A stretch of 64,000 nucleotides of DNA from Trichuris trichiura (lineage: Eukaryota; Nematoda; Enoplea; Trichinellida; Trichuridae), in the NCBI GenBank assembly GCA_037903355.1, contig JBAJFE010000014.1:5828001-5892000 (forward strand), written 5' to 3'. Every line of letters starts with the position of its first letter. Within the stretch, counting starts at the first letter, position 1. The notes under the pieces were generated by a model, which saw nothing but the letters and a program-made list of their open reading frames with translations, had not been told where the DNA came from and did no database searches. Below are positions 39,286 through 53,400 of this stretch, piece by piece. The translations under genes and the position numbers were made by a program.

Positions 39286-42200
39286 CTGCGTTGATAGTAG
39301 CCTATCAGTCACCTGACTTCTTGAAAGTAAAGGGCGTGAGGAATTATGACAGTTCCGCTGATTATAATTATTCGCTGATTACTTCATTTAACTAGGCTAG
39401 ATATGTCAAATTATAGTCATTGTTCTCGAAGTAAATAAATTCTGCTGAACGTTTTATTAAAAACCCTTTTGTTTGTATCGCCAATCGCGAATAAACGCTC
39501 AAGCGCATGCTTGCTCCACATTTGGTGACCTGTCTATTCGAAAGCTGCCGGATCACCTTATCCCAGTGCACCTACACAGACCTGCCAGTCACGCGTCCCC
39601 AAGACGCCGCCGGTCCCGGCAAATAGAGTCGCTAATTTTGAGGTGTGGTTCACGCTCTTCCCACTCTTCTTTCAGCATTGGCAATCAGGAATGAGGCGAC
39701 CCTTGTCCAGTTTGCCATGAGCGCTACGCCTGAAGAATCATTGTCGTAGCTATGTGACTTTATTCGCAAAGCAGATCTTCAACCGTCGGCCTTCTCAGAG
39801 CACCTAGTGGAAAACAGGACCAACAGACTCGATAAGCTTTGACAGGCGAAGAGTTCGCCATCTGCAGTCCGTCCACGTTGGTGCTGCCGGCTAGGCGGCT
39901 GGCGCCAAGCCAGTCAGTGGAGCAAGAGGATCCCGTTCTTCTCCAGCTATTCCTAAGCAGACTTATCCAGCAGGTTCAAGCTTTGCTGCTGCACAGACTT
40001 GCGCTTTTAGCTGAGCGTTTGGCTGCCCTGCAGATGCGTTCACTTTCGCGCACTACTTCCGCTGCACCAAGACACGAATGATAGATTGAACCCCCTTGAA
40101 CGCGCACTGCAGCGACTGACTGCCAAGACTAACACTGGCTCCCGTGATTCTCGAACTAAGTTTCCACTGCCTCGTCATCACGAGCAAATAAGCCCTCTTC
40201 TTCCAAGATTTACGCTTCCTGGGGTCCTTCTGTTCTGCTTTTATCAGCGTCGTGTTATGATCAGAGAGCGAGTAAGTGTTATTTCCACGCGAGCAGGGAA
40301 ATGACACTAGCGCAAGACGCTAACGGCCGTCGCTGCTGCCGCACGTAAAATCCTTTGCTTGTATTTGCTAGGCATCTGTCTGATATACGGTTCTTTGTTG
40401 ATATCCGCATCTTTCCTGCAGGCATTCAACGGCACGCCAGTAATTATCGATGGTTTTGGAAACTAATTGAACTACGGGCTCTTACTGACCTATTGCCCTT
40501 GACGTGGACATTCAGTGCGGCTCATATACAGTCAGCCCTCTTTATCCGCGGCTAATTCGCCCCAGACTTCAGGCGTTACACCGCGTTAAACTGAATCCAC
40601 GTTATATAGGATACCCTATGAAAAAAGGTCAAATAGCTTATATTCTAGCCGCGTATTTCGTCCTGCCCCATTGAATTCCTTCCGGAACGGTAATCATACC
40701 CAGTGATCCTTCAGAGCCTGGTACTACGGAATATAGCTACGAAATAATGACATCAACGAGACTGCGCTTGTCCAAAAGGATTAGCCATCAGAGTCCAGGC
40801 CGTTAGATACAAGAAAGGATGAAAGTAAGATGCTCTTTCTTTAAACGCCTGGGAAACGCCTTGCTGTAATGAGCTAAGCGAAGTAATAGTACGCGGAATG
40901 CGTACAGAGCAGGGGAAATACAAAACACAGAGGCGCACTTAGACAGAAACACTGAAAATCGCATAGAACACACCGACATAGAACTAAACGTCTACGGCAG
41001 AAACGTTCGGGGCATCAGGAATCAGGCAATTTACCCACTTTCTGTAGGTGGGCACAAATCCCCTAAAGACTGGTCAATCCTAGGGTTTCTTGAACTTGTT
41101 GGTAGCAAAACTTCCCGCCTTAAAACGTAAGGCTCCGCAGCTGTCGGAGCTTTATTTAAAAACATTGTTATTGCGAACTGTCTCCCCCTTTTCTTCGTTT
41201 CATCGAATAAATCTTGTAGCGGTTTCAACGAAGCCGTTATTCCTCGTGTAACCATAATGCCACGTTCCGTGGATAGATCGTATTCAGTGATCTTATCCTT
41301 TAAGACCTGCTCTTGCCTGAAAATACTGGCATGCCTTTGCAGCGCCCAATCTGAGGATGTTTGAGCTCCTGTATCTTCCATAACGTCGTCGTTGCTGCCT
41401 AAAGGTGATTGCATCGGTTCCTCGAGTTCCTCATTGGTGAACAGGTCTCCACAATCTTCTGTGTGCTCCGTGATATGGTCTTCTATCATGTCGGAGAAAC
41501 CCTCACTTCCCAACTCCTTGGCAATATTCACTACGTTCATGACCTCCTCATGGATGGCACTCAAGTTTCCGCATTCACTAACCGCGTGTCCCCAAAAACG
41601 CTTCCAGCAACCACTGACTGTTCTAGGCTTTATCCCGTGTCCTGCCGTGCAAAAGATGACGTCACTACTCTCACCGGGCAAACTGCGATGTACAGAATCC
41701 GCAGATAACGAAGGCCGACTGTATACACGGCGACTGTAAGCGCAGATTGCATCCATCGTTACTGTCCAGCTATCACTTTCACCAATTGCCGTTCTTTCAT
41801 TTCCTTTCCACGCTCAGACGTCCCTCCGCAGGAACAAAACAAGTGCAATCATTTGTTATTACAATTCTTAGCTCCTCAGAACCAGGTTAGACTGAGTTTT
41901 TATAATGATGCAACGCGAGTTAGAACACTTTATCGAGACCATTAAATGGGCGGTTTACAGCAAGCAACGCCGCATATTTCCACACGTTTCTGCGTTGCAG
42001 AGCTGTATTTCAAGGACTTCCTTCGCCAGACAGTGTTTAAGCATTCAAGCAGTAGCTTGCCATCCCCGCTGTACCACCTGGAATCTGAGCAGCAGTTAAG
42101 ACAGTGGAGGCCCGCACGACAATTTTCGTGATCCTAGCCGCCGTACTATCGCAGCCAGCCGCCCATCGCAGACTGACCGCGGACAGACACAAAATACCGA

Positions 42201-44398
42201 ATCACGAAATCACAAAATACCGGAACTGTTACGCCAGAAAAAATGGTGAAGTATGTGCCATAAAAGATGCTTGGTGAAATATGAAAACTGTGTTTACTGT
42301 GGACGGTCTGAATCAAGGTTCTGAAGGTTAAAATGCCTTGAAGGTCGAGTTCCTAAACTAAACGAGGCCTCAAAAGGTAGAAGAACCGAATGCTTTGAAA
42401 TGCAGAATGATGTTCAGGAAGTCTTATTCAGGTCTTAATTTTTCAGTTTCTGTCATTGTTTTGTTCACCTACAAATACAGTTAATCCATTTATAATTTTT
42501 GTACCATTGCAGGAATCATTAGCATGTCATTTTTTAAATTTCAATATGGTTCTTAAGGAAGTCTGATTTTTTAATTGCTTTTGGAGCCATGAGAATTAGC
42601 AGATTAATTTACTTTTGCCTTATAGCACCTGTGGAAACCAGTACTCGCCTATCGTTACAAGGAACCCCTTTTCAAAAGCTTGTTGATTGTTTTATTTATA
42701 AATAGACTTTGAAAACCCATGGATTTTTAAAACATCTCAGTACAATCTCTAAGCATAAACTAGTAGCTTATTGAGCAGCGATACATTGTAAGAGGTCACT
42801 GGGCGGTTATCATACGGTAAAACGAGAAAAGGAGAACAAAAAGACATTAAGCAGCTACTGCAGTACAGCAATACAAAAATACGTTGAAATTTAAAAGTCA
42901 GAATAAAAATTTTTGCGGCTTTGCTACCCGTTCGTTAAAAAACGTTTATTTCCAAACGTTTAACCCGCGGAGCTTTCGGGCCACACCGGGGCCCGTCATC
43001 AGCGCTAAGTGCGCCGCCCGTCGGGTCGGTCATTATGTTAGCAAGCCGCTCCATCCGACCGACCTTGGCGGGGACCTCAGCCGTTAGGTCCATCTTGACC
43101 CGTCGGGCCTTGGTCCCCCCTAGTCAGTCAGACTTTGCGGCGAGCACCCAACCGACCTTCCACGACGGCGGCAACATTAACAATGAGAAACAACGAGGAT
43201 ACAAACGATATTGCCCGTTTGTTTTAAACAGACGGGTTTTAAACTCTCTTCTTTCCAGATCTTTACCTTCTTTCTTCTCAGCCACTCGTTGCCCTCTTTG
43301 TTGTCCGTGCCCGCACACACATATTAATTTGATTCTTCTTTTTTCTTTCTCCTTGCTAACGGGTGCGTTATTCAGAATAAAACGGTTTTTTAACGAACGG
43401 GTAGCAAAGCCGCAAAAATTTTTATTCTGAATAACGCACCCGTTAGCAAGGAGAAGGAAAAAAGAAGAACGAAATTTAAATGTATCCTTTCTTAGGAGTT
43501 CAAGAAAAAAGATTTTCGGGCTTTTAACCGCAACCTCGGATCGTTTCCGATCGTGTCGATTTTGCATTCGCGATCTTGTATTCTGAGATTGTGATTCGGG
43601 ATTCTGTTTTGGGATTTTGTGGTAGACCTGGCTGACCGCGTCCACCACTGAGCGACATATCACGAGCAGCGTGTCGTGTTTATTTTCCACGAGTCTTTCG
43701 AAAAACGGTGTTTAAGCTATCACGGACTATGCCATCCTTGCATAAGGGTTATAAACGAATGATGCTCGTACATTATGTCTGACCAAGCAGACAACGAGAC
43801 GTCGCCCAATCGACGCGTTCTTTTCCTCTGTTGCCGCAACGTTAGGATGCGCAGGTACAAGCAGTCACCTTTCAAAAAGTCCCAACCGACCGCTGCCTAC
43901 TGCCCGTTTCGACCATCTCCGTGTGGATGTTGTCGCGCCTTTGTCAACGGCTGGTGGCTTCAGATACCTGCCCACAACGAAGAATAGGTGCACCTGCTGG
44001 CCTGAAGTGTAGCATCTTCAACATATTTCTACCTATACAGTGGGACAGACTTTTCTGTCGAACTGGACCACGCATTTTGGCATTCAAAGCCAAATCCCAA
44101 TAGGTCGCGGAAGACGGTCTTAGCCCATGTGTGCTCCCGCTTGAATAAACCGCTGGGCTGCCAACATATACCCACGTCAGAATACTACTCACAGCCAAAT
44201 GGATTGGCTGAACCTTTCTACCGGCGGCTTAACAGAGCCTTAATCGGCTGGATACAGGTGACAAGCATCAAGTGGATGACTGCTTTGCCATTTATCTTTT
44301 TGGGTAAGCGCACTGCCTTGAAAGGGGACACTGATTTTGCTCCTGCAGACACACTATAAGGATAAACCATGGGAAACGTTTTACTGCAACATTTTTAC

Positions 44399-44468
<70 letters not shown>

Positions 44469-47400
44469 GTTATTATTATTAGACTTATGTCGAGTTTCTT
44501 TTACGGAAAGTTTGTCCCGTTGATAATATTTTTATTATTCCGGAGCTTTCGGGTCAAACGAAACCCGTCTTCAGCGGTGTTAATATAAAGCAATGAAGTA
44601 ACGAAAATTCAAGCGTGAATTTTCGTTACTTCATTGCTTTATATTAACCCCGCTGTAGACGGGTTTCGTTTGACCCGAAAGCTCCGGAATAATAAAAATA
44701 TTATCAACGGGACAAACTTTCCGTAAAAGAAACTCGACATGAAACTATACGGTCCCGTACCAAAAAGTTACATTTAGAAAATTATTAGACTTAATATTTT
44801 TAAAAATTTTTCCCTCCATAGACGGCATTCAATCGAAAGGAAAGCTACAGTCATGCAGTTAGTAATCCGCTGACAGGAGAATATTTGAAAAACAACAGTT
44901 CACTTTAGGGAGATTTGAAGTCGTAATATAACGGTCAGATAAAACAGACCCGTGAAAACGCAAAAAATCAATACACCAAATAAGTTACTTACCGTACTCA
45001 CAATGAGTTCCTGTAAATCTGTGCCGGCAAATGCATTTATACTGATTCTCGAACATTTTGCAAGTGGCTCCGTTTTGGCACAGAGAAGATGAACACAAAT
45101 CAATCTCTAAAATACAAGAACATGCTATGAAGATCAGTTTAACTAATAAAACTCCAGGAAACATCGTAGTAATTGCTGGAATGCTACCGCTAAAATCGAG
45201 TGACACTGCAAGGAATTTATGTTCTTTTAAGGCTAACAGAAGTATTTCCTGAGTTTAGTTCATCCATTTACCGCTTAGCAGACATCATTACTTGTTTTCT
45301 GAAAAAAATGAGTTAGAAAATGAGCCTTAAATGCTACACATAAACTGATTTTGAAAGAATCTCATTACATAGTGGAAGTCGGTGGGCAAGTTAAAAAAGC
45401 AAAGTAATAACCATTTGTCTGTGAAACTAAATAACGTTTGATTAGCCACATTTATTACTGAATTGTAACATGGGTAGCAAAAACGTGATATCATACTTTC
45501 TGAACAGCTATTTCCAGTATATCCCACGGCACACAGACATTTATGGCCGTCAATAGTAGGTATGCAGACGTAATTACCAACGCATGTAGCATCATTGCAT
45601 GGGTTTTTTTCTAAACATTATTCATGTCAATAACAAATTAGTGCAAGGCATAACAAACAGGATAGTAAGATTAGGATTCAGAAACTAATTCTAGGTTTCT
45701 CAAGTTAACGCCCACTTCGTCCTCCTCTCGACGGCGCTTTGATCTCGTTATCGCCCATCTGAATTAATGTTTCGCCTTCCTCCATTCATCTTTCCGCTTT
45801 TCATTCTGTCAGTCATTTCTTTAGCAAGAAAGCAGAAGAAGAGTATACTATTTGTCAAGCACATCCGTCTAGATGTGTTGCCTGCTGGAGCAGAAGAATG
45901 AGTAATAACAATGCTTAAAAATGAATTTATTATGGACCACAGAAGGCAGGAGAAACATAGTTTGAGGGAGTATGCTTTATGATATGCATTGTTCATGAAA
46001 ATGAGGAAAGTAACATATATGCATAGTGCGAACGAAGAAACTTGGTAACTTCTCAGATATGTTATTCACCCAGCAGTATTTCAAGGGGAAAAAATGACTG
46101 CCCAATGTTAATACGAACAGTTGGCAGCGCCATTTCTGTTATATGATCCTTCTGTCGCTGTTTCTGTTCGTCGTTGACCTAGCATGCTGAGCCCTTGACT
46201 GCCACTTTTGCCCTTTGGTATTTACGACCCGTATAATGCTATTCTACGTCATACATTTGCAAAAAGCTGTACGACAACACTGTATCTGAAGATTCGTATG
46301 TGCAACGAATGCGTTTGTGTGTTTTAATGGTCTGTCGATAATGAAGCAACCTGGCTTTGCTTGTTGCGAAAAACTTTTGTTTGACGTAGCGTTCGGGAAC
46401 TGCTTTCTCCGTTTTCAGCGTCTATTTCTTCTTTTCCATTTGTGACACTGTTCAGGACTTGCGGTGATTTTACCCTCAAAATCTAATAAAGAACAGATGT
46501 ACTCCTTCAATGAAGTTACTGAATTAAGGTGAGTTCTGTAGGCGCAGATGGGTTAAAGTCACCTACTTCTTAAGTATGAGACAAGGCGCATGAAATGACA
46601 TGTGTGAGGAAGTCGCTCAAGCTTATATGAGGTCATTTTGTCCAAAATTGAATCAATTACGTGCCCATCGTCATATCGTAAGTTTGCAGGCAATCCTGTT
46701 CTGCCCTTACTTAAGCCTATGCCTAAAGGAATCTCTTCCTCTACTTGTCCACAAATAGTATAATAAAAACTTAATTACCTGAAGTTATCGTTGCCCGGAA
46801 AAGTTCCGGTAATAAAAACATCGGATGATCCACGTTTTCACTGCTTATCAATTTTCCTTAGTCTGAGAACATTCGAAGTTGTACTTTTTGAATAGCAGTT
46901 CATGCGCGCAACAGCTCGCTTGCATTTAAACTGCGTAAATACAACAAAAGTTCAAATGTTTTCAGAAAAGCTGTCATCAGCATAAAATAACGAAGAAACA
47001 AGTAATTTGAACACAATGGGAGTTTAAGCAACAAGTCGAGAAAATGGCGCAATGAACTAGCGATATTCAAATATAAATAACCGCTCCAGCCACTGAGTGC
47101 CTGCAATACTAAATGTTACTATTACTACTACAATTACATTAAGGGTATTTTGCGCGGAGACCGTTTCACGGACTTGTAAAAACTTAGGCAGGCTGAAGGA
47201 AGAATATTAGAGAAATCAAACTAGTCCATTCAAGGGAAGAACAAACTTACAGCTTGGACATTTAGTGTAAGTCTATTGTTCTTTTTGCCAAGTGCCGATA
47301 ATCGTAGTTTCCGATGACTGAGTTTCTACTGCACTGTATTCCTGACAATAACCTGGTCTATTCTACATGTAAGTAGACAATGGGACAAAGCACATCAACA

Positions 47401-50400
47401 ATTCATTGTGACTGCTCCATGATGCCATTAATGCGTCTCTGCTTTTTTTTTCAGTCTTAACTCCTTCGCTTTCTTATTCTTTGCGGACGTACACGGAATG
47501 TTTCTATGTATTTCCTCTTAATCAGTGGCATTGGCAAACACAATGCATAAAGCATGTGCACACGCAATCAGGTAGTTTTCCTGATATCTAAGCAAAGAAT
47601 TTCTGCTAAGCTGTCTGTGAGTATAATGCACCTGGATCTAAGCAGAACTCGCTTAGATCCAGAAAGAGTATTAAGAGTTATTCAGCTGAAGGCAGTTCCT
47701 GCAGTGAACCGAAAGCTGTGGCCAACTTTTGTGTCAAAAAAACGAATACCACGGTAACCCCTTATGAACATAAACATGTCCGTTATAAAATACCCTATTA
47801 TCGCTTAAAACGTTGGTTTAATTTAACTACAGGTGCTGCTAGCGGGCAAACTTATAAGAGGTCTGAAATCATAACATAAAACGAAGTTCATATCCTTTAG
47901 GCAGGCACTAAAGAAGGAACATGTTTTGTTTCCGAACATATTTTTTGTCTGCGTTTTTCAATATACACGTCAGTTTCGTACGAAGAACAGGCGTAAAAAC
48001 ACTACTAATGTTCATAAAGCAAAGAAAAAATTAGTGCTCCAGCAAGTTAGCAAACGGATAAGACTTGTATAATAAACATTGCTTCGATCTTAACAATAAG
48101 TGTGGTCTATCTTAATAGTCTGAAGCTGCACTTCAAAACAGCAAAAGTTGTCCGCGTGCTCAGAGATGGAGGAACTGCACTCTTATAAACTCAGCTGAAA
48201 CATGCGCAGCCAAGTAAGGATTATTTATTAAAGTCAAGGATGCTGTCTGAACATTTTAAACATCTTGTTAGCGACACAAGGAATCAGTGCATACGAAATT
48301 AAAGTTTTAAGGCTGCGGAATTAATTTTTAAACAATTAGTGAACGTGAGTTGCGTGTTTCTAGGCGTTCAGAAATACATAATATTAACATTAATTTCTTG
48401 CATTAATAATAACATGCTTATACTTCGACTCTAACCGTCGTTCAAAAATTAATTACTTACTTTGTGCGAAGTTTAAGGAGAAGCCGTAATTTGAAGAAGT
48501 TAAATCACTTTTAGCAGACAGGATAATCATTGCATTTGGTGACTGAACCAGAACAGCGAGATTGTCATGATCTCCGCTAATTCTAAGATAGAAATGTTGA
48601 GTGTTTTGAGCTAAATAACAGTTGCACATACCTCTCCAGAACGTTATCGTCACTCACTCTGCTTGAATTGTGGATAGTCACTTGGTCATAATAGTAGCCG
48701 CGCAAATGAACTTTGGGAAATTTGAAAATCCAAACGTTGTTCTTGCTACTACTGCGAAAGTGATATATGCAGGCAATCTTTGATGGTCTTTCAAGTGGAA
48801 ATTGTGGAGATCGCAGGGATCCATTAGTTTCCGTAAAATAGTCTGCTTCGTGTGCTCCACATCGGGGTGTACTGCAGTCATCTCCAATATAATCATGAGG
48901 ACAGCTGCACGTAGGCTGCCCATTCTCACTAATTTTGCAAGCACCTTTATTATAGCAACCTTCGTAGTTTTCGCAAACGTCTGAATAAATTCTTAATTAC
49001 AGTCAGGCAATATAACTTGTTCACTTCTTTCAGTCCACCTCCCCAAATTCTTCTCCTTTTTTCTCACTTAAACATTAAGTACTTAGTTTGCATTTTTAAA
49101 TAATGGATTATCTTGAACTTCTATTCTGTTAACTTCTTTAAATTTCTCATCACGAGACAGGCAGCGCTAATTGTTTATCGCCCAAAGAGTTGTGCAGGCA
49201 GATGGAGGCGCCCAGTTTGTGTTCGCCCATCTGCTTTAACTGAGTTTTTCCAAACAGGGACACATAACCGGTATATCTTGAACAGTCAGTATAAATGTGC
49301 TATCCTACCTGCTTCACAATGAATGCCAGTGAAGCCTAAAAAGCAAAAGGTCTTATTATATCATAGTTTTACACTTTACCTACCTTTTGAGCATAGACAT
49401 TTATAACCGCTTTCTTCTGGAACGCATGTACCATCATTCAAACAAGATACGAATGCACAGTAGTCAATTTCTGAAGTCAAATGATGGGTTGACAACGAAC
49501 GCGCACACATTTCATCTGCTCTTAAATATTATTATGCACTGGAATCCAATTGCAACTACATGGGATTCTCAACGAATCAATTCCATTTAAAGAAAGCGTA
49601 GGTAAAATAAGGAGTCTTTGATTTGCCAACTTTAACGTACAAATAGATAAAACCGTGCCTTTTGCAAAGAACTTTAGCAACTAAAATGCTATTACTCAGA
49701 AAAAACATAATGACAGCTTCTTTTATTGCATCAGTTATGTTTAATTTGTTTCTTCTTAGAGAATGTCCCGTTTGGAGTACAATAAACTTTTGATGTCCGC
49801 AGCTTTCAGGCAGCGCGTGGCCCGTCCTCAGCGGTATTAAACTATGGATTTAATATAGTTATATTTTCTTTTACATCTCTTGACTGTCCAACGCTTGAAC
49901 CTTCTAAATTTTATCAATAGTAACGATAAACAGATGCGCAGCTTGGCGGCTTAGAATCTGTTAATAGAAGATGAATTTCAGATCTTTGCTGCGCACGGTA
50001 CTATGCAGTCTTTCTTTGTGAAAGGATTTCACGGCTTTATAGTTTGTGAGAATGATTTTGCAGACAGGCTTTTCTGGGTGATAAAACGTTAACTGTTTGA
50101 AGGAGCATCCATATGGTAACTATTTTCACTGCTAAACATTCAGAAAATGGCGAAGTGTAGAAAGCTTGGATTAAGTGATGCTGGTGTCTTAAATTTGTTA
50201 AGTTTAATATGAGCATGTAACAAGCATCTGAAATAAAAGAAAAAACATGTTGGAAAGAAAAATCAATAAATAGTCTCAGATGCCAGCAGATGGGGTATCG
50301 AGCGTGCAAGCAACTTTAGTTGCAATAAAGTAATAATACATTAGCTGTTTAACTACTGCTTTCTACAGCAGTAGTATACTAACAGTGAACTGCAGAATTC

Positions 50401-53400
50401 TTGACTGAACTGCTACATTAAAGCTTTTTAAGTCGCAATTGTTAGTACAATTAACAAAATTCGATAACTTAAAACCATAGATAGTAAATACGACTTCAAT
50501 TTTGAGTAAACTGACACCGCAAAAATCTTAAAGAGATATGTAAAACTTTTCTTACTAGTCACCAGTGTGAAATGATACAAGTTTATTCTTTGTCTGTTAA
50601 GCCTGCTTGCCCAATGTTTCCAGATAACAGAGAGTTTTATTTTTTCCCTGAAACTCCGTCATAAATGGAATTCTTAACAGCATGATGGCATTTCGACGAA
50701 GGTATGCATTCGTCAGCATAGTCGCCAGTTTAAAGTATGAAGTGCTTACCGACTTCAGTGGAAGTCTGGATTGATACAGCGGCACTTGGTTTAATGGGAC
50801 AGCTAGGCCTAAGGCAAGCTAGATGAACTGTCTTATCCCTACAAATCGTGGAGTTCTGATGCAATGAGAAAGTTCTGGAAGCTTCAGAGAGAAAAATAAT
50901 ACTTTCTGTCATCTTGAAACAACTGGCAACTGAGCAAATTTAACCAACGTATGTGATCACTCAGACCTGCTACATCTTAAACAAGATTACTCCTTGAGAT
51001 CTCCAGGATCATATATGCCTGTCTTTTCCGTCTTCAGGGGTAATGTATTTTACAGTCGCTTTAACACAAAAGGATCGAACTGCAGTTGCATGTTAGAAGT
51101 TAAGAAAAAGCATGTGCGTTATCCTAAAGGCTATGGAGAATGACATATGAAATTTTACAAGCAATCCAATTTTACAACGACTCAAACTGCTTAGCTTCCC
51201 TATTTCGGTGACGATGGAACTAGGATATTCCTGTGATCACAAGTTAATCGTGTGCTGTACCTTGCCTAATAAATTTGCTTGCCCACCTGTTGGCAGAGCC
51301 ACTACTTACAGTAATTACAGATATTCGCTGCTTAATAAAGAACGGAAAAAGCTGTGAAAGAACGTTAACAAAAATGAATCAAATCGTTAAAAAGGCAAAA
51401 TGTTAGTGTGGATTGTTAGCAAACATCCATTATTCAACAATTATCCTGCCTGAAAATTTTAAGCGAAGGCAACTAACTTACTGTATTCACAGTTGCTTCC
51501 GGTGTACCTATGACAAAAAGAAGAGAATACTTTATGTAGAAGCCTCGTCCATGCTATTCTACCCTGGTTTGCAAGTGCAGACGAATTTATCAAGATTATT
51601 GGAACATATCTGGTTGTCATTGCACGGGTTCGACAGGCAAAAGTTAGGAGCTGTTTACGGCAAATGGTTAATTGAGTATCGTCCCAACGCTCTTTGTTAC
51701 CAATTTCGTACGTCAGAATAAATCCAGGAAATGATAAACCACTGTTGCAGATGAGTTTAATATCAAGAGTGTCGAATTCAGATTGCATTCTTTCAGTTAT
51801 TGTATCCCCACAGTAGCGTCTAAAAGGGTTTGAATTAGTTAATTTGAATATATGTATCTATTGACTGTGGTACTTGGTTGTAGCAGCCTGAGTCATGAGT
51901 AGTGAACTTTGGCTTACAGTTATAAAATCTTTGCATTCAGCTGAATTGTCTAGGAAAACTTTCGCTAATTGAAAATACACAATGTGATCAAACGGTGCGC
52001 TGATGATCCAATGACAGCTGCTACCCGGGCTGTAGCCAACGGGGTAATACGGGGATTGTACTTTACCCAGTTGTTCTGCCTCAATAACTCCACCACATCC
52101 CGCTAGGAAATGGCTGATGAGAAGAAATTTTGTGAGTGGTAAGTTTAGCCTTACCTGAAATATCACAGAGGACGCCTCCATGTGTCACTGGGCATTGACA
52201 GGTAGCAAAACCACTCTTATCAATCTGACAAACACCTCCGTTCAAACAGGGATTAGGGTTGCACTTTGTTTCTTCTAAAGAAATACTAAATTAATGCACT
52301 TACAGAGTCCTTCCAGCTCTTGATAGTGGTAAAATACTTCAAGACTATGAACTGAATCACAGTTGCTCAGGTACTTTAAAACACATTTGAACGAAGTTTC
52401 TTCAAAACTGTATGAAAAAAACAGTTACGTAAACCGAGAGAATTAAAGATTGAGTAGTTGTAGGCAGTGGACCTACTTGCTTGCCAATGAAGAAGAAAGC
52501 CAAAATTTTCGTATCTTTGTTCTTTGCCACTAGTAAACTTTACCCTCACATTTGGAAAAGCAGAAGTAATTACTCTTGATTTGGGTAAATCACGGAGCTG
52601 GCAAAATCTGAAATAAACCATATAAGTAGTTTTTACTGTGAGAAAAACACTTCCTAAAGGGAGTTTAGATACAATTTTAAAAGCACATTCAATAGAATTT
52701 AGAGGTATTCAGATGGATGCACAATAATGATCACTCAGAAATATGGTTCGTAGTTGCAGCTTATTTTAAATAAAAGCAAGTGCAGGAACGAGGTAAAGCT
52801 GCAGCAGCTTCAGCTATGTTGACTACTGCTCTTCAGCATTTTAGTGGAACTTCAAGAACAGTACTTCCGTAAAACGATTACAGCTTGCTTGAGTGTAAAT
52901 AAACCACGCTGTTAAAAATTCAGTAGGATAAAAAATTAACGCCTTGGTGAAAACGTGCCCGCTCTTTAATGAAATCAAAAAATACGGCGAGGATGGTATT
53001 CTGTAAAAGAAATTTTGGTAGCTGTAAAGGGAGTAGTCGCATTTCAGAGAGGGGCGTACTATTGAAGGATGATGATCTGCTCCAGGCGTCTGGAGCAGGT
53101 TGACGCATATGGCAAAGCGACTGGCGCCACTCTAAACTACATGGGTAACCAGCGGCTTCGCCCATCTCCTTTAAACACACGTGAACTTGTTCGCCAAATA
53201 GCTGCATAAGTCTTCCGCTGGGACACCTGCCGAGCTTTTGCCTATGTCGCATCTGACCTTCCACCGTCACCAGCGGCGCAGTTGACTGGTAGTTGCGTAA
53301 GGCCTTCAGCTGGGCGCAGCAAGGTCACTGTCAAATAGAGACCAGCCGTACGCATTTCTCAGCGACGAAAAAAGATATGTATACGCAAATGAGGAGCAAT

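Larger units (their letters stand above)
44487..44740. repeat. Palindrome of PLE 3' ends with two hammerhead-like hairpins
   Basis: The left arm from ATGTCGAGTTTCTTTTACGG and the right arm to CCGTAAAAGAAACTCGACAT are nearly perfect reverse complements with the centre near 44,614. Hairpins are at 44541-44576 and 44650-44686. The outer text (ATCAACGGGAC...) resembles the region outside the hairpin in family A at 35.95 kb (ATCAACGAGAC...). So this is a short head-to-head pair of PLE 3' ends. Confidence 0.9.

Noticed and set aside
39168..39395. Plus-strand poly-Ser frame
   Set aside because: Created by the (AGT)n microsatellite.
43124..43690. 188-codon minus-strand frame, one of the longest in the window
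   Set aside because: Runs through the inverted repeat (the same C-G-F-A-T-R-S-L-K-N text appears in the frame at 42884-43087); basic, low-complexity, no domain.
44337..44588. Plus-strand poly-Ile frame
   Set aside because: Created by (TTA)n plus the adjacent palindrome.
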